Origin: Comamonadaceae bacterium PBBC2
Lineage (GTDB): Bacteria; Pseudomonadota; Gammaproteobacteria; Burkholderiales; Burkholderiaceae_C
Length of the DNA: 64,000 bases
Direction of reading: 5' to 3'
Assembly (NCBI GenBank): GCA_002255935.1
Contig: NKIO01000007.1
Location: 20,154-84,153 of the forward strand
In this document: positions 28,593 through 38,285 of the stretch, piece after piece
Position numbering within the stretch: position 1 is the first letter of the stretch
Layout: every line of letters begins with the position of its first letter
The notes under the pieces: generated by a model
What the model was told of the DNA's origin: nothing
What the model saw: only the letters and a program-made list of their open reading frames with translations
Databases searched by the model: none
Made by a program: the position numbers and the translations under genes

Positions 28593-30486
28593 CGTATGAC
28601 TTCTTGTTGGCTGTGAGTTCACGGTAGTGCCGGGCCAGCACGTCGAAAGCCAGCTTGCGCTGACCGGTTTCCGACAGCAGGCCCTTGCGGTTCCAGCCGT
28701 TCTGGAACACCGGGTGTTCACGGCGTGGGGAGCGAAAGTCCTTCAGCACCCAGGGCGACAGGCCGCGCAGGTTGGGTATTGTTTCCAACATGGCCAGCGT
28801 CGCTCGGTAGTAGTCGGCCTGAAATTCTTCGGACCATTTGCGCGGTGTGCCGCTTGCATCGTGGTGCCCAGCCAGCGCATCGGCACCAAACTCGGAGGCG
28901 ATCAAGGGTTTGTCGGTGGGCAGATCCCAGCGCAGTCCGGCCAGGTCTTTCAGTGTGTCATCGCCATACCAACCGGCATAGCTGTTGATGGCCATCACGT
29001 CCAGATACGGCAGCAGCGGGTCGGCGATGCGAATCGTGTTGCCTTCGCGCTTAACCAGCAGCGCAGCGCTGATCAGGCGGCCAGGGTCCAGCGCGCGCAA
29101 ATCGGCTGCCAGTGCCGCATGGAAACGGGTGCGGTTCTCGGCCACCGGGGTCTCGTTGCCCACACTCCACAGCACCAGTGCCGCACGGTTTCGGTCGCGG
29201 TATACGGTCTCGGCCTGCATGCGCCGGGCTTTGTCTCGCACGGCGGGGTTGTCCCAGTCCACCGTCCAGTAGACGGGGATCTCGCTCCATACCAGCAGGC
29301 CCAGTTCGTCTGCCGCACGCAGCATGGTTTCGCTGTGCGGGTAATGCGAAAGACGCACGTAGTTGCCGCCCAAACCTTGTTTGACCTCGGTCAGCAGCGC
29401 GCGTGCGGCCGCCGCGTCGATGCGGCGGGCCGGGTTGGCACCCAACTCTTCTTCGTGCAGCGAGACGCCGCGTAGAAAAACGGGTTTGCCGTTGAGCAGA
29501 ATCTCGTTGCCACGGACCGCGATGGTGCGAAAACCGATGCGGTCGTGCAGGTGATCCTGCGCACTGGCGAAATCAACCTGGTACAGCGTCGGCGCATCCG
29601 GCGACCAGCGCTTCAGGGCGTCGGGTGCGGGCAGGTCAAAGCGGGCCTCGCCCTGTGCATCGGTGTGCGCCGCAATCTGCAGGCCCAGGCTTGCGATGTG
29701 CAGCCGCACCGGCTGGTTGGCCGCTTGTGGACCATTGAGTTGCAGGCTGCCTTGCAAGCGGCCCGTCTGGGTCAGTTGCAGCGTTGCGTCGTCGATGAAG
29801 GTGGCGGGAGTGTGGATCAATCGCACGGGGCGGGTGATGCCGCCGTACAAATCCCAGTCGGTGATTTCGCCAGGAATGGTTTGCGCATCGTGTTTGGAAT
29901 CAACACCGACGACCAGGCGGTTGTCGCTGGCGCGCAGTTGCTCGGTTACCTCCAGCACAAAGGGCGTGAAGCCGCCCTCGTGCTGGCCAATCTTGTGCCC
30001 GTTGAGGTAAACGTAGGCGCGGTAGTTAACCGCCTCAAAACGCAAAAAGCTGCGCTGACCAGCCTTGGGTGCGGCATCGAAGCGGCGTTGTAACCAGATC
30101 AGGCCGTCGTAGTAACGCAGCTCGGATGCTGCGGCGTTCCACGCGCCGGGAATCTCCATGGTCGGGCCACGGTCCAGGTCGAATTCGAAAAAGTCGGTGC
30201 CACCCTGGGCCTCGGCTGTGGCGATATCGACATCGCGATAGCGCTGCATGCGCGACTTGGCAACCCAGCCATTGATGTCGTTCAGGCCGGTGCGGTACAG
30301 GTCTTTGGAGTAGGTCCAGCGGCCAGACAGATCGATGCTCTGTTCGCGGTTGGCCGCACCGGTTAACAGCAGCGCAGGGCGCAACTGCGGTTGTGACGGT
30401 GACGTTGGCGGCTCGGCCGTGTGAGCTGACCCTACTGAGAGAATTAGCGCAAGCGCCAGTACATATCGCGTTACGCAGCGCATCAT
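28582..30486 (-). CDS. Glycoside hydrolase family 2 (beta-glucuronidase/beta-galactosidase-like), exported
   Basis: MMRCVTRYVLALALILSVGSAHTAEP signal; FFEFDLDRGPTMEIPGAWN; YVRLSHYPHSETMLRAADELGLLVWSEIPVYW; LWSVGNETPV; LIASEFGADA. Confidence 0.92.
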   Translation of the reverse strand: MMRCVTRYVLALALILSVGSAHTAEPPTSPSQPQLRPALLLTGAANREQSIDLSGRWTYSKDLYRTGLNDINGWVAKSRMQRYRDVDIATAEAQGGTDFFEFDLDRGPTMEIPGAWNAAASELRYYDGLIWLQRRFDAAPKAGQRSFLRFEAVNYRAYVYLNGHKIGQHEGGFTPFVLEVTEQLRASDNRLVVGVDSKHDAQTIPGEITDWDLYGGITRPVRLIHTPATFIDDATLQLTQTGRLQGSLQLNGPQAANQPVRLHIASLGLQIAAHTDAQGEARFDLPAPDALKRWSPDAPTLYQVDFASAQDHLHDRIGFRTIAVRGNEILLNGKPVFLRGVSLHEEELGANPARRIDAAAARALLTEVKQGLGGNYVRLSHYPHSETMLRAADELGLLVWSEIPVYWTVDWDNPAVRDKARRMQAETVYRDRNRAALVLWSVGNETPVAENRTRFHAALAADLRALDPGRLISAALLVKREGNTIRIADPLLPYLDVMAINSYAGWYGDDTLKDLAGLRWDLPTDKPLIASEFGADALAGHHDASGTPRKWSEEFQADYYRATLAMLETIPNLRGLSPWVLKDFRSPRREHPVFQNGWNRKGLLSETGQRKLAFDVLARHYRELTANKKSYDDF

Positions 30487-30497
30487 GGCTGTTCTCT

Positions 30498-30836
30498 TCA
30501 GTCGAAATGGAACATGGGCTGGAGCGTCCATTGCCGGGGCTTGTTGTCGGGCTCGACCTCCATCAGGTCGGCCATGTAGTCCCACCAGCGCCGCATCACC
30601 GGCTGCAGGGGCAGGGCGGTAAAACCAGCGTCATGGTCGGCACCGGGTCGACGTTTGAGCACGGCAAAGAGGCTGAGCGTGTCTTCATCCAAAAAGATGG
30701 AGTAGTCGTAAATGCCAGCGCCGCGCAGTGCCTCGGCCAGATCGGGCCAGAGCGTGTCATGGCGCTTTTTGTACTCCTCCACATGGCCGGGCTTGAGCTG
30801 CATCTTGAAGGCCAGGTTCTCGGCGGGGATGGTCAT
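30498..30836 (-). CDS. rhaM: L-rhamnose mutarotase
   Basis: FKMQLKPGHVEEYKKRHDTLWPDLAEALRGAGIYDYSIFLDEDTLSLFAVLKRR...WWDYMADLMEVEPDNKP...LQPMFHFD. Confidence 0.93.
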   Translation of the reverse strand: MTIPAENLAFKMQLKPGHVEEYKKRHDTLWPDLAEALRGAGIYDYSIFLDEDTLSLFAVLKRRPGADHDAGFTALPLQPVMRRWWDYMADLMEVEPDNKPRQWTLQPMFHFD

Positions 30837-32251
30837 AGTTGGTCCTGTTGTGCAAAGCTGAGTGACGATACATCGCGGCGGGCGCACTGTGCATCCACGC
30901 TAAAACTACCCACTGGCAAACCTTGCACGCTTAAGGGGCCGGGTGCTTCGGGCAGTTGCACCGTCTGGCCCTGTGCCAAAGTCAAGCAGGTGTCAAAAAA
31001 GCGCCAGGCGTGGGCATCGTGAATATGGCCACCCGCGTGCGCTTCGATGTCAATATCCTTGAACGTGAAACGCTCCAGTGGTGCCTCGGGGAAGCCATCC
31101 ACTTCAAACGCAGTGGACGCGCCGGTAGCGCGCAGTGCCGATATCTCTACATCCCGAAAGCGGGCCTTGCCAAGGGCCTCGGGCACCGGGGTTGCCAGCA
31201 CGTGCCAGTGCGCGGGGATCGTGCCCTGGCTATCGCATTCGCCCGGCGGTATGGCGGCATAGCTGTAGCTGGGGTTCCAGTTCATCATCACGCGCAACAC
31301 CACCGGCACGTTCACCATCGTGATGTCGTGCAGCCTAAGCCGCTCTCCAAAACCCCCACGGCTGCGGGCCGACTTGAACAAAATACCCACCGGTACTGGG
31401 TCTAGTACGGTGATGCCATGGACCTCGATATTGCGAAAGCCGCCGGAGGTTTCACTGCCAAAGGTCACACCGGCAGCGCCGTCACGCACGATGCAGTCGC
31501 GCACGATCACATCTTCGGTGCAGCGAGCCACGCGCAGGCCGTCGGCATCGCGCCCGGCCTTGAAGCACAGGGCATCGTCGTTGACGGCAATGTCAGCATG
31601 CTGCACCAGCACGTGTTGCGAGGAATCAATGTCAATGCCGTCGGTGGACGGGCCACGGCCATCTTCGTTGTTGCGGATGGTGACGCGGTCCACGCTCACA
31701 TGCGTCGAGTAGCAAATGTGCAGGGTCCAGAAGCCCGAGCGGCGCAGCAGCAAGCCACCGCCAATGTGTACCCGCGTGGAGTTAAAGACTTGTAGCAAAC
31801 GCGGGCGGCAGGCGTCGTAGTCAGAAGCCCAGCGCAGGCCGCGCGGCTCATAAGTCTGTCGCAGCGCCCAGTAGCTGTCCCAAAAGATTTTGCCGTTGCC
31901 GTCTATCGTGCCTTCGCCCGTGATGGCCACGTCGCTTTGTTCGTAGACATTGACCAAGGCTGCGGGCCAGACCATCTCAATGCCCGCCACGCGGGTGGGT
32001 AGCACGGGATAGTCTTCAATACGCTTTGAGCCCATAAGCGTGACACCAGGATCCATACGCAGCGTGACACCGCTTTTAACAAACAGAGACCCGGTCAAGT
32101 AGGTGCCGGGCGCGAAGACAACGGTGCCGCCATCCGCCAACGCGGCGGCGTCTATGGCGCGCTGGATGGCGGCGGTGTTGAGGGTGGTGCCATCACCTAC
32201 GGCACCGAAATCCCCCGCCTGAAAACTAGAGTCCGGCTCAGACGATTCCAC
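30833..32251 (-). CDS. Glycoside hydrolase family 28 (polygalacturonase/rhamnogalacturonase-like), no obvious signal peptide
   Basis: SFQAGDFGAVGDGTTLNTAAIQRAIDAAALADGGTVVFAPGTYLTGSLFVKSGVTL; NNEDGRGPSTDGIDIDSSQHVLVQHADIAVNDDALCFKAGRD. GTG start at 32251 proposed; the ORF track extends to 32341. Confidence 0.88.
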   Translation of the reverse strand: MESSEPDSSFQAGDFGAVGDGTTLNTAAIQRAIDAAALADGGTVVFAPGTYLTGSLFVKSGVTLRMDPGVTLMGSKRIEDYPVLPTRVAGIEMVWPAALVNVYEQSDVAITGEGTIDGNGKIFWDSYWALRQTYEPRGLRWASDYDACRPRLLQVFNSTRVHIGGGLLLRRSGFWTLHICYSTHVSVDRVTIRNNEDGRGPSTDGIDIDSSQHVLVQHADIAVNDDALCFKAGRDADGLRVARCTEDVIVRDCIVRDGAAGVTFGSETSGGFRNIEVHGITVLDPVPVGILFKSARSRGGFGERLRLHDITMVNVPVVLRVMMNWNPSYSYAAIPPGECDSQGTIPAHWHVLATPVPEALGKARFRDVEISALRATGASTAFEVDGFPEAPLERFTFKDIDIEAHAGGHIHDAHAWRFFDTCLTLAQGQTVQLPEAPGPLSVQGLPVGSFSVDAQCARRDVSSLSFAQQDQL

Positions 32252-33533
32252 TGCCGCTGGCTCCAGCCTTGGCGGGGCGTGCCACGGCGGCTTGGGCGCG
32301 GTAACCCGCAGCGCGGTAGCAGGCCACGGGGTCGGCTGCACCGCCGCTGCGCACGCGTGCCATGGCCAAAATGGCGCTCACGTCGGTGCGATAGGCGCGC
32401 TTCAGTGTTTGGGCGGCTTGCAATACGTCATTGCTTTCTTGGTGGCCCGCCAGCTCCTGGCGATTGACCAGGGCCGATTGCACAAACGCGCGCTGCACTT
32501 CGCTGGCGCTGCTCATCAGGCTTTCAATCGGGTCGGTCACATTGTGCGATTGGTCCAGCATGTACGAGGGCTTGAAGGACGCACCGTCGCGCTGGGCTGC
32601 ATCGGCCAGTTCGTTGAAGACAAGGAACAGCTGGAAGGGGTTGATGCTGCCGGAGTCCAGATCGTCGTCGCCGTACTTGCTGTCATTGAAGTGGAAACCA
32701 CCCAGCTTGCCGAACTGCGCCAGGCGCGCCACGATCATCTCGATATTGGTGTTGGGCGCGTGGTGGCCCAGGTCTACCAGGCACTTGGCTTTGGGGCCGA
32801 GCTCCGTGGCGCAGGCGTAGCTGGTGCCCCAGTCGGCAATGGTGGTGGCGTAAAAGGCAGGCTCAAAGAGCTTGTGCTCAATGAAGACTTGCCAATCGGC
32901 GGGCAGTGCGGCGTAGATGGACTTCATGCTGTCCAAGTAACGCTCTAGCGCACCGCGCAGATTGCTCTGGCCGGGGAAGTTGGCACCGTCGCCCACCCAT
33001 ACGGTCAGGCCCTTGGAGCCCAGCGCCTGGCCGAGTTGGATGCACTCGATGTTGTGCTCTACCGCTTGCGCCCGTGCAGCCGCGCTATTGGCGGTTAGGC
33101 TGCCAAACTTGTAGGTGTGGGCCTGATCGGCCTGGTCCTGAAAGGTATTGGAGTTGACCAGATCGAAGCTCAGGCCCAGTGCGCTAGCTTCTTCGCGCAA
33201 GCCAGCAGCGTCGCTAGGTTGGTCCCAAGGGAAGTGCAACGACACGGTGGGCGTGGCTTGTGTGAGCTGGTTGATCACTGCACAGTCTTGCAGCTTCTCT
33301 TGCACATTGCGCGGCTCACCCAGGCCCGGAAAGCGCGCAAAGCGGGTGCCGCCCGTGCCCACACCCCAGCTGGGCAATGCCACTGCAAAAGTCTGAGCCT
33401 GCTGCGTGATCTGTTCAATATCCAGGCCGCGCCGCTGCAGCATGCCGCCCAGGGCCGCGTAGTCGGCGTCCAGGTTGGCGCGCAATGCGCCGTTGTGTTC
33501 GGCCACCAGGCCGGTGTCGATGGGGTAGTCCAT
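32238..33533 (-). CDS. rhaI: L-rhamnose isomerase (RhaI type)
   Basis: VGTGGTRFARFPGLGEPRNVQEKLQDCAVINQLTQATPTVSLHFPWD; AKCLVDLGHHAPNTNIEMIVARLAQFGKLGGFHFNDSKYGDDDLDSGSINPFQLFLVFNEL. Confidence 0.92.
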   Translation of the reverse strand: MDYPIDTGLVAEHNGALRANLDADYAALGGMLQRRGLDIEQITQQAQTFAVALPSWGVGTGGTRFARFPGLGEPRNVQEKLQDCAVINQLTQATPTVSLHFPWDQPSDAAGLREEASALGLSFDLVNSNTFQDQADQAHTYKFGSLTANSAAARAQAVEHNIECIQLGQALGSKGLTVWVGDGANFPGQSNLRGALERYLDSMKSIYAALPADWQVFIEHKLFEPAFYATTIADWGTSYACATELGPKAKCLVDLGHHAPNTNIEMIVARLAQFGKLGGFHFNDSKYGDDDLDSGSINPFQLFLVFNELADAAQRDGASFKPSYMLDQSHNVTDPIESLMSSASEVQRAFVQSALVNRQELAGHQESNDVLQAAQTLKRAYRTDVSAILAMARVRSGGAADPVACYRAAGYRAQAAVARPAKAGASGSGIV

Positions 33534-33574
33534 TTTTTGTCTCCTAACGCTTTTTGTTATCGGGTTTATCGGAT

Positions 33575-35683
33575 CTATCGCGTAAAGGCGGCAGCATTGC
33601 CCGCGTCAACATTGATGATGTTGCCCGTGCTCTTACCCGCCTTGTCGCTGGCCAGAAAGTACACCGCCTCGGCAATATCCTCAGGCAATACGCTGAGCTT
33701 GAGCATGCTGCGCTGGCGGTAGAAGTCCTCGATGTCGTCCGATTCGATCTTGTTCGATGCGGCACGCTCTTCCTTCCACTTGCCATCCCAAATGCGCGAG
33801 CCACGGATCACCGCATCGGGGTTCACCACATTGACGCGTATGCCATGGGCCGCACCTTCCAGTGCGACACAGCGGGCCAAGTGAATTTCAGCTGCCTTGG
33901 CCGTGCAGTAGGCCGATGCGCCCGCTGAGGCCACCAGACCATTTTTGCTGGCCACAAAGACCATGCTGCCGCCGGTCTTCTGCAGCTTCATGGTGCGGAA
34001 GGCGGCGCGGCTGACCAGGAAGTAGCCGGTCACCAAAATATTCTGGTTGCGGTTCCAGATGTCCAACGAGGTGTCTTCCAGTGGCGCGGCCGAGGCGATG
34101 CCGGCATTGGAGACGAGGATGTCTACGCCACCAAAGCGCAGCGCGGTCGCGCTGAGGATGCCGTCCACGTCGGCTTCCGAGGTGATGTCGGCGCGGCAGA
34201 TGGCGACGTTGTCACGGCTGGAGCTCTTGAGCAGATTGCCTTGTGCGGCTTCGAGCGCGTCGGCGTCAATGTCGGTCAACATCACACACGCGCCTTCATT
34301 GAGCAGTTGGCGTGCTACGGCTTGACCAATGCCACCTGCACCACCCGTAACCAGGGCAACACGTCCGGCCAGGCTCTTGGGCTTGGGCATGCGTTGCAGC
34401 TTGGCTTCTTCCAGTAGCCAGTATTCGATGTTGAAGGCCTCTTGTTCGGCCAGGCCGACATAGGTGTCCACACCATTGGCACCGCGCATTACGTTGATCG
34501 CATTGATATAAAACTCGGCGGCAATGCGCGCCGTAGCCTTGTCCTTGGCAAAGGACAACATGCCAACGCCAGGGATCAAGTAGATGATGGGGTTGGCATC
34601 GCGCACGGCTGGGCTGCTGGGGTTCTTGCAGCGCTCGTGGTAGGCGCGGTAGTCGGCGCGGTAGGCTTCGAGGGCCGTGTCCAGGCCGGCCAAGAGCGCA
34701 TCAAAGTCTGGTGCGGCGGGGTTCAAGTCCAGCACCAGGGGGCGAATCTTGGTGCGCAAGAAATGGTCGGGGCAGGATGTGCCTAACGCGGCCAGGGCTT
34801 GCAGGTCATTGCTACACACAAATTGCAGCACGGCATCGCTGTCATCAAAGTGGCCCAATTTGTACTCGTCCTTGCTGATCTTGCCGCGCAGGATGGGCAT
34901 CAGGCGGGCAGCCATGTCGGCACGCGCTTCAGGTGCCAGCACATTGGACTTAGCACCACCAAAGGCAGGCTGCTTGCTGTTCTCTTGCAGCCAATCTTCG
35001 GCCGTGCGAATCATGGCCAGGGTATTCTCGTAGCAGCTCTTGGCGGTATCGCCCCAAGTAAACAGCCCATGGCCCTCCAGAATGATGCCCTTCAGGTCCG
35101 GCTGCTCTTTGGATACGGCTTCCAGTTTCAAGCCCAGGTCGTAACCTGGGCGCTGCCAAGGCAGCCAGCCGAGTGCGCCACCAAAAATGCTTTGGGTCAG
35201 CGTCTTGCTGTTCGCGCACGCGGCAATCGCGATGATGGCATCCGGGTGCATGTGGTCCACATGGGCCCGGTTGATGTAGGCGTGCAGTGGCGTGTCGATA
35301 CTGGCCGCGCGCGGGTTCAAATTGAAGGTGCAATGGGGCAGGTAGTCCACCATTTCGTCTTCCAGCTCCAGGCCACGGTAGCGGCCTTTCAGGGCCCGCA
35401 GCTTGTCCATGTACAGGGTCGAAAAGCCATCGAGCTTGATGCTGCCCAAATCACCACCCGAGCCCTTGACCCACAGTACTTCCACTTGCTCGCCGGTCAG
35501 GTGATCCTTCATCATGACCTTGGCCGAGGTATTGCCGCCGCCGAAGTTGGTCACGCGCAAATCAGACCCCAGCAGATTGGAGCGGTAGAGCAACAGCTCG
35601 GGCTCACCCATCGTGGCGGCGCGGGCATCGTCCCACAGTGAGTTGATCGGTTCCCGGGTTGGGGCTTGTACAAGTGCAGTCAT
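33575..35683 (-). CDS. Bifunctional rhamnulose-1-phosphate aldolase / short-chain dehydrogenase (RhaEW-like)
   Basis: N-terminal class II aldolase (TNFGGGNTSAKV, GLFTWGDTAKSCYENT) and C-terminal SDR (VALVTGGAGGIGQAVARQLL, ILVSNAGIAS, YCTAKAAEIHLARCVALEGAAHGIRVN). Confidence 0.93.
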   Translation of the reverse strand: MTALVQAPTREPINSLWDDARAATMGEPELLLYRSNLLGSDLRVTNFGGGNTSAKVMMKDHLTGEQVEVLWVKGSGGDLGSIKLDGFSTLYMDKLRALKGRYRGLELEDEMVDYLPHCTFNLNPRAASIDTPLHAYINRAHVDHMHPDAIIAIAACANSKTLTQSIFGGALGWLPWQRPGYDLGLKLEAVSKEQPDLKGIILEGHGLFTWGDTAKSCYENTLAMIRTAEDWLQENSKQPAFGGAKSNVLAPEARADMAARLMPILRGKISKDEYKLGHFDDSDAVLQFVCSNDLQALAALGTSCPDHFLRTKIRPLVLDLNPAAPDFDALLAGLDTALEAYRADYRAYHERCKNPSSPAVRDANPIIYLIPGVGMLSFAKDKATARIAAEFYINAINVMRGANGVDTYVGLAEQEAFNIEYWLLEEAKLQRMPKPKSLAGRVALVTGGAGGIGQAVARQLLNEGACVMLTDIDADALEAAQGNLLKSSSRDNVAICRADITSEADVDGILSATALRFGGVDILVSNAGIASAAPLEDTSLDIWNRNQNILVTGYFLVSRAAFRTMKLQKTGGSMVFVASKNGLVASAGASAYCTAKAAEIHLARCVALEGAAHGIRVNVVNPDAVIRGSRIWDGKWKEERAASNKIESDDIEDFYRQRSMLKLSVLPEDIAEAVYFLASDKAGKSTGNIINVDAGNAAAFTR

Positions 35684-35827
35684 CTTTTCACCTAAGTTGA
35701 ACTCAAAAATTGGGAGGGCACCGTTGCAAATTCCATGCGTTCTGGCGTGGACAAACTGCGTGACCGGCCGCTAGTGTCAGCGCAAATCTGCCTGCGTTGT
35801 TCAGTGCCGCGCTGTTAAATCAAAAGG

Positions 35828-35897
35828 ATGATTGATTGCGGCTGGGCATGGCGATCGAAATCTAAACAATCATTTTCATGACCGGAATTTGATTGAT
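35828..35897. promoter_or_regulatory. Candidate DeoR-type operator region with GATTG/CAATC motifs
   Basis: ATGATTG (35828-35834) inverted against CAATCAT (35867-35873), further GATTGAT at 35891-35897, in the divergent intergenic region. Confidence 0.4.
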
Positions 35898-36013
35898 ATT
35901 GCTGCTGCGTTGCGGTAACGTGCGCTTCGACTGAAGACTTGCGCACAAGCTTGCGCGGTGACGATTGCATCGAAAACCAGGGGTGGTGGCTGGGATTTTG
36001 AAGAGAGACAAAA

Positions 36014-36814
36014 ATGGTGAATCACAAAAGACACAAGCGCCTGCTGAAATTGCTCGACGAGCATGACAGCGCGACCGTCCAGCAGCTGATGGAATGGTTG
36101 TCTGCATCCGCCGCCACGGTGCGGCGCGACATCTGTTGGCTGGCCGCCAAAAGCCAGCTGACACGCACCCGAGGTGGCGCGGAGAAACTGCAGCAAAAGA
36201 GGCGCACGTTTGCGCTGTCCAGCGAAACCTTCCAGAACAATATCCAAAACCGGGCCGCCGAAAAGCGCGCCATTGCCCGCTACGCCAGCACGCTCTGCAA
36301 TGACGGAGAAACCATCATCATCAATGGCGGAACCACCACCTACATGATGGTGGAGTTCTTGGTGGAAAAGCAGCTCAAGATTCTGACCAACTCCTTCCTG
36401 ATGGCCGAGCGGCTGCTATCGACTAGCAATAACGAAATCATCTTGCCCGGTGGCAAGGTCTACCGCGAGCAAAACGTCATTCTCAGCCCATTTGAAAACG
36501 ACATTGCGCAGCACCATTACGCCGCCAAGATGTTCATGGGCGTCTATGGCTTGTCCATCTTGGGTTTGATGGAGGCCGACCCCTTGTTGATTCAGGCCGA
36601 AAAGCGCCTGATCAGCCAGGCCGAAGAGCTGATCGTGCTGGTGGACAGCAGCAAGTTTGCACGCAAGGCGGGCCTTATTTTGTGTGGCCTGAACCGGGTG
36701 TCTTGTGTGGTGACGGATACCGGTGTGACCGATGGCACCGTGCAGCTGTTGGAGCAATACGGCGTGAAGGTGGTCACGGTCGAGCCCGAGGCCGACTTTG
36801 AGGTGGCCCGATGA
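36014..36814 (+). CDS. DeoR/GlpR family transcriptional regulator
   Basis: KRHKRLLKLLDEHDSATVQQLMEWLSASAATVRRDICWLAAKSQLTRTRGGAEKL; DeoR-C ITNS-like LTNSFLMAERL, LPGGKVYREQN, VLVDSSKFARKAG. Confidence 0.93.
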   Translation: MVNHKRHKRLLKLLDEHDSATVQQLMEWLSASAATVRRDICWLAAKSQLTRTRGGAEKLQQKRRTFALSSETFQNNIQNRAAEKRAIARYASTLCNDGETIIINGGTTTYMMVEFLVEKQLKILTNSFLMAERLLSTSNNEIILPGGKVYREQNVILSPFENDIAQHHYAAKMFMGVYGLSILGLMEADPLLIQAEKRLISQAEELIVLVDSSKFARKAGLILCGLNRVSCVVTDTGVTDGTVQLLEQYGVKVVTVEPEADFEVAR

Positions 36815-38205
36815 GTGGCCCGACGAGTGACAGGGCGACGATTGTTCTGGACATAGGCAAAACCAACTGCAAGCTGAGTCTGCTGGATGCGCAGGGGGCC
36901 AGCTTGGCCGAGGAGCGCTGCCCTAACACGATAGACATAAGCGGACCCTACCCGCACCACGACACCGGGCGCATCTGGGCCTGGATGCTGGAGGTGGTGG
37001 GGCGCTTCGCGACGCTGGCCACAGTGGGTGCCATCGTGCCGGTCACCCATGGCGCAACGGCGGCATTGGTCAACCCGGCAGAGCCTGATGGGCTGGTGCT
37101 GCCGGTGCTGGACTATGAGTTCAAGCTGCCCGAGGCCTTTGACCTGCAGTACGCATCTGTTCGCCCCCTTTTCTCTGAAACCTGTTCTCCAGCGTTGCCA
37201 GCGGGGCTCAATCTGGGCCGGCAACTGGCTTGGCTGGCACAGGCGTATCCAGCGGAGTTTGGGCGCGCAACCCAGATATTGATGTACCCGCAGTACTGGG
37301 CCTGGCGCTTGTCTGGGGTGGTGGCCAGTGAGATCACTTCGCTGGGCTGCCACACTGACTTATGGAACCCCGCGAGCCGGGACTATTCGTCTTTGGTGGG
37401 GCAGATGGCGTGGGCACATTTGTTCCCCCCGATGCAGAACGCATGGTCCAGCTTGGGTCCTATCCATCCCCATCTGTCTGCGCGCACCGGCCTACCTGCG
37501 GATTGCCAAATCATCTGCGGCATCCATGACAGCAACGCCTCATTGCTGCGCTATGTGGCCGGTCCGGCTGCAGGCACAGTGCGCACCGTACTGTCTACTG
37601 GCACCTGGCTGATTGCCGCGTCCATTGGCGGCCCCATAGACGCGCTGGATGAACACCAGGACATGCTGACCAATAGCGATGTGTTTGGTGCGCCGGTGGC
37701 CTGCATGCGCTTTATGGGTGGGCGCGAATACGGAGCGCTTGCCGGGTCCCAACCTGCAGACTGTACGCAGGACGATCTGGAACGCTTGATTCGCCAGAAC
37801 ACGTTTGCCTTGCCTTGCTTTGCCGAAAGCGGCGGGCCGTTTGCCGGGCAACCCGGCCGCGTAGTAGGCCCACAGCCCACCAACCCGGCCGAGCGTTCGG
37901 CCCTGGCCACGCTGTATGCGGTGTTGATGACGGACTACTGCCTCAGCGCGCTGGGCTCCAGCAGCCCGGTGGTGGTGGAGGGCAGTTTTACCGGCAACCG
38001 ATTCTTTGGGCCACTGCTGGCGGGGCTGCGGCCGGGGCAGGCAGTGGCGTTGTCCGACGACAGCAGTGGCACCACCTGCGGCGGCTGGATGCTGCACCGC
38101 TGGGGATGCAGTCCCCTGGTGACAGAGTCAGCCGCGCAGGCGCTGTGCCCACTTGGGTGGCTGGCTTACCGCGACCAATGGCTTGTACAGGTTTTGGCGT
38201 TCTAG
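36811..38205 (+). CDS. FGGY-family carbohydrate kinase (rhamnulokinase/fuculokinase-like)
   Basis: IVLDIGKTNCKLSLLD; ATQILMYPQYWAWRLSGVVASEITSLGCHTDLWNP; CGIHDSNASLLRYV; VLSTGTW; overlaps the deoR stop. Confidence 0.88.
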   Translation: MSGPTSDRATIVLDIGKTNCKLSLLDAQGASLAEERCPNTIDISGPYPHHDTGRIWAWMLEVVGRFATLATVGAIVPVTHGATAALVNPAEPDGLVLPVLDYEFKLPEAFDLQYASVRPLFSETCSPALPAGLNLGRQLAWLAQAYPAEFGRATQILMYPQYWAWRLSGVVASEITSLGCHTDLWNPASRDYSSLVGQMAWAHLFPPMQNAWSSLGPIHPHLSARTGLPADCQIICGIHDSNASLLRYVAGPAAGTVRTVLSTGTWLIAASIGGPIDALDEHQDMLTNSDVFGAPVACMRFMGGREYGALAGSQPADCTQDDLERLIRQNTFALPCFAESGGPFAGQPGRVVGPQPTNPAERSALATLYAVLMTDYCLSALGSSSPVVVEGSFTGNRFFGPLLAGLRPGQAVALSDDSSGTTCGGWMLHRWGCSPLVTESAAQALCPLGWLAYRDQWLVQVLAF

Positions 38206-38246
38206 GCCGTGGATAGTGCGGGAGAAGCTATTAAATACGTAGCAAT
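38196..38246 (-). repeat. Dispersed ~60-bp repeat, copy 4 (inverted)
   Basis: Reverse complement: attgctacgtatttaatagcttctcccgcactatccacggcctagaa; overlaps the kinase stop codon. Confidence 0.8.
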
Positions 38247-38285
38247 CACTTCTCAGTGGAGGTGCCGCCCCAAGGTATGAAGAGA

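Noticed and set aside
35828-35873. Calling the GATTG motifs a certain operator
   Set aside because: Short 7-bp arms with ~32-bp spacing can arise by chance; kept only as a low-confidence candidate.
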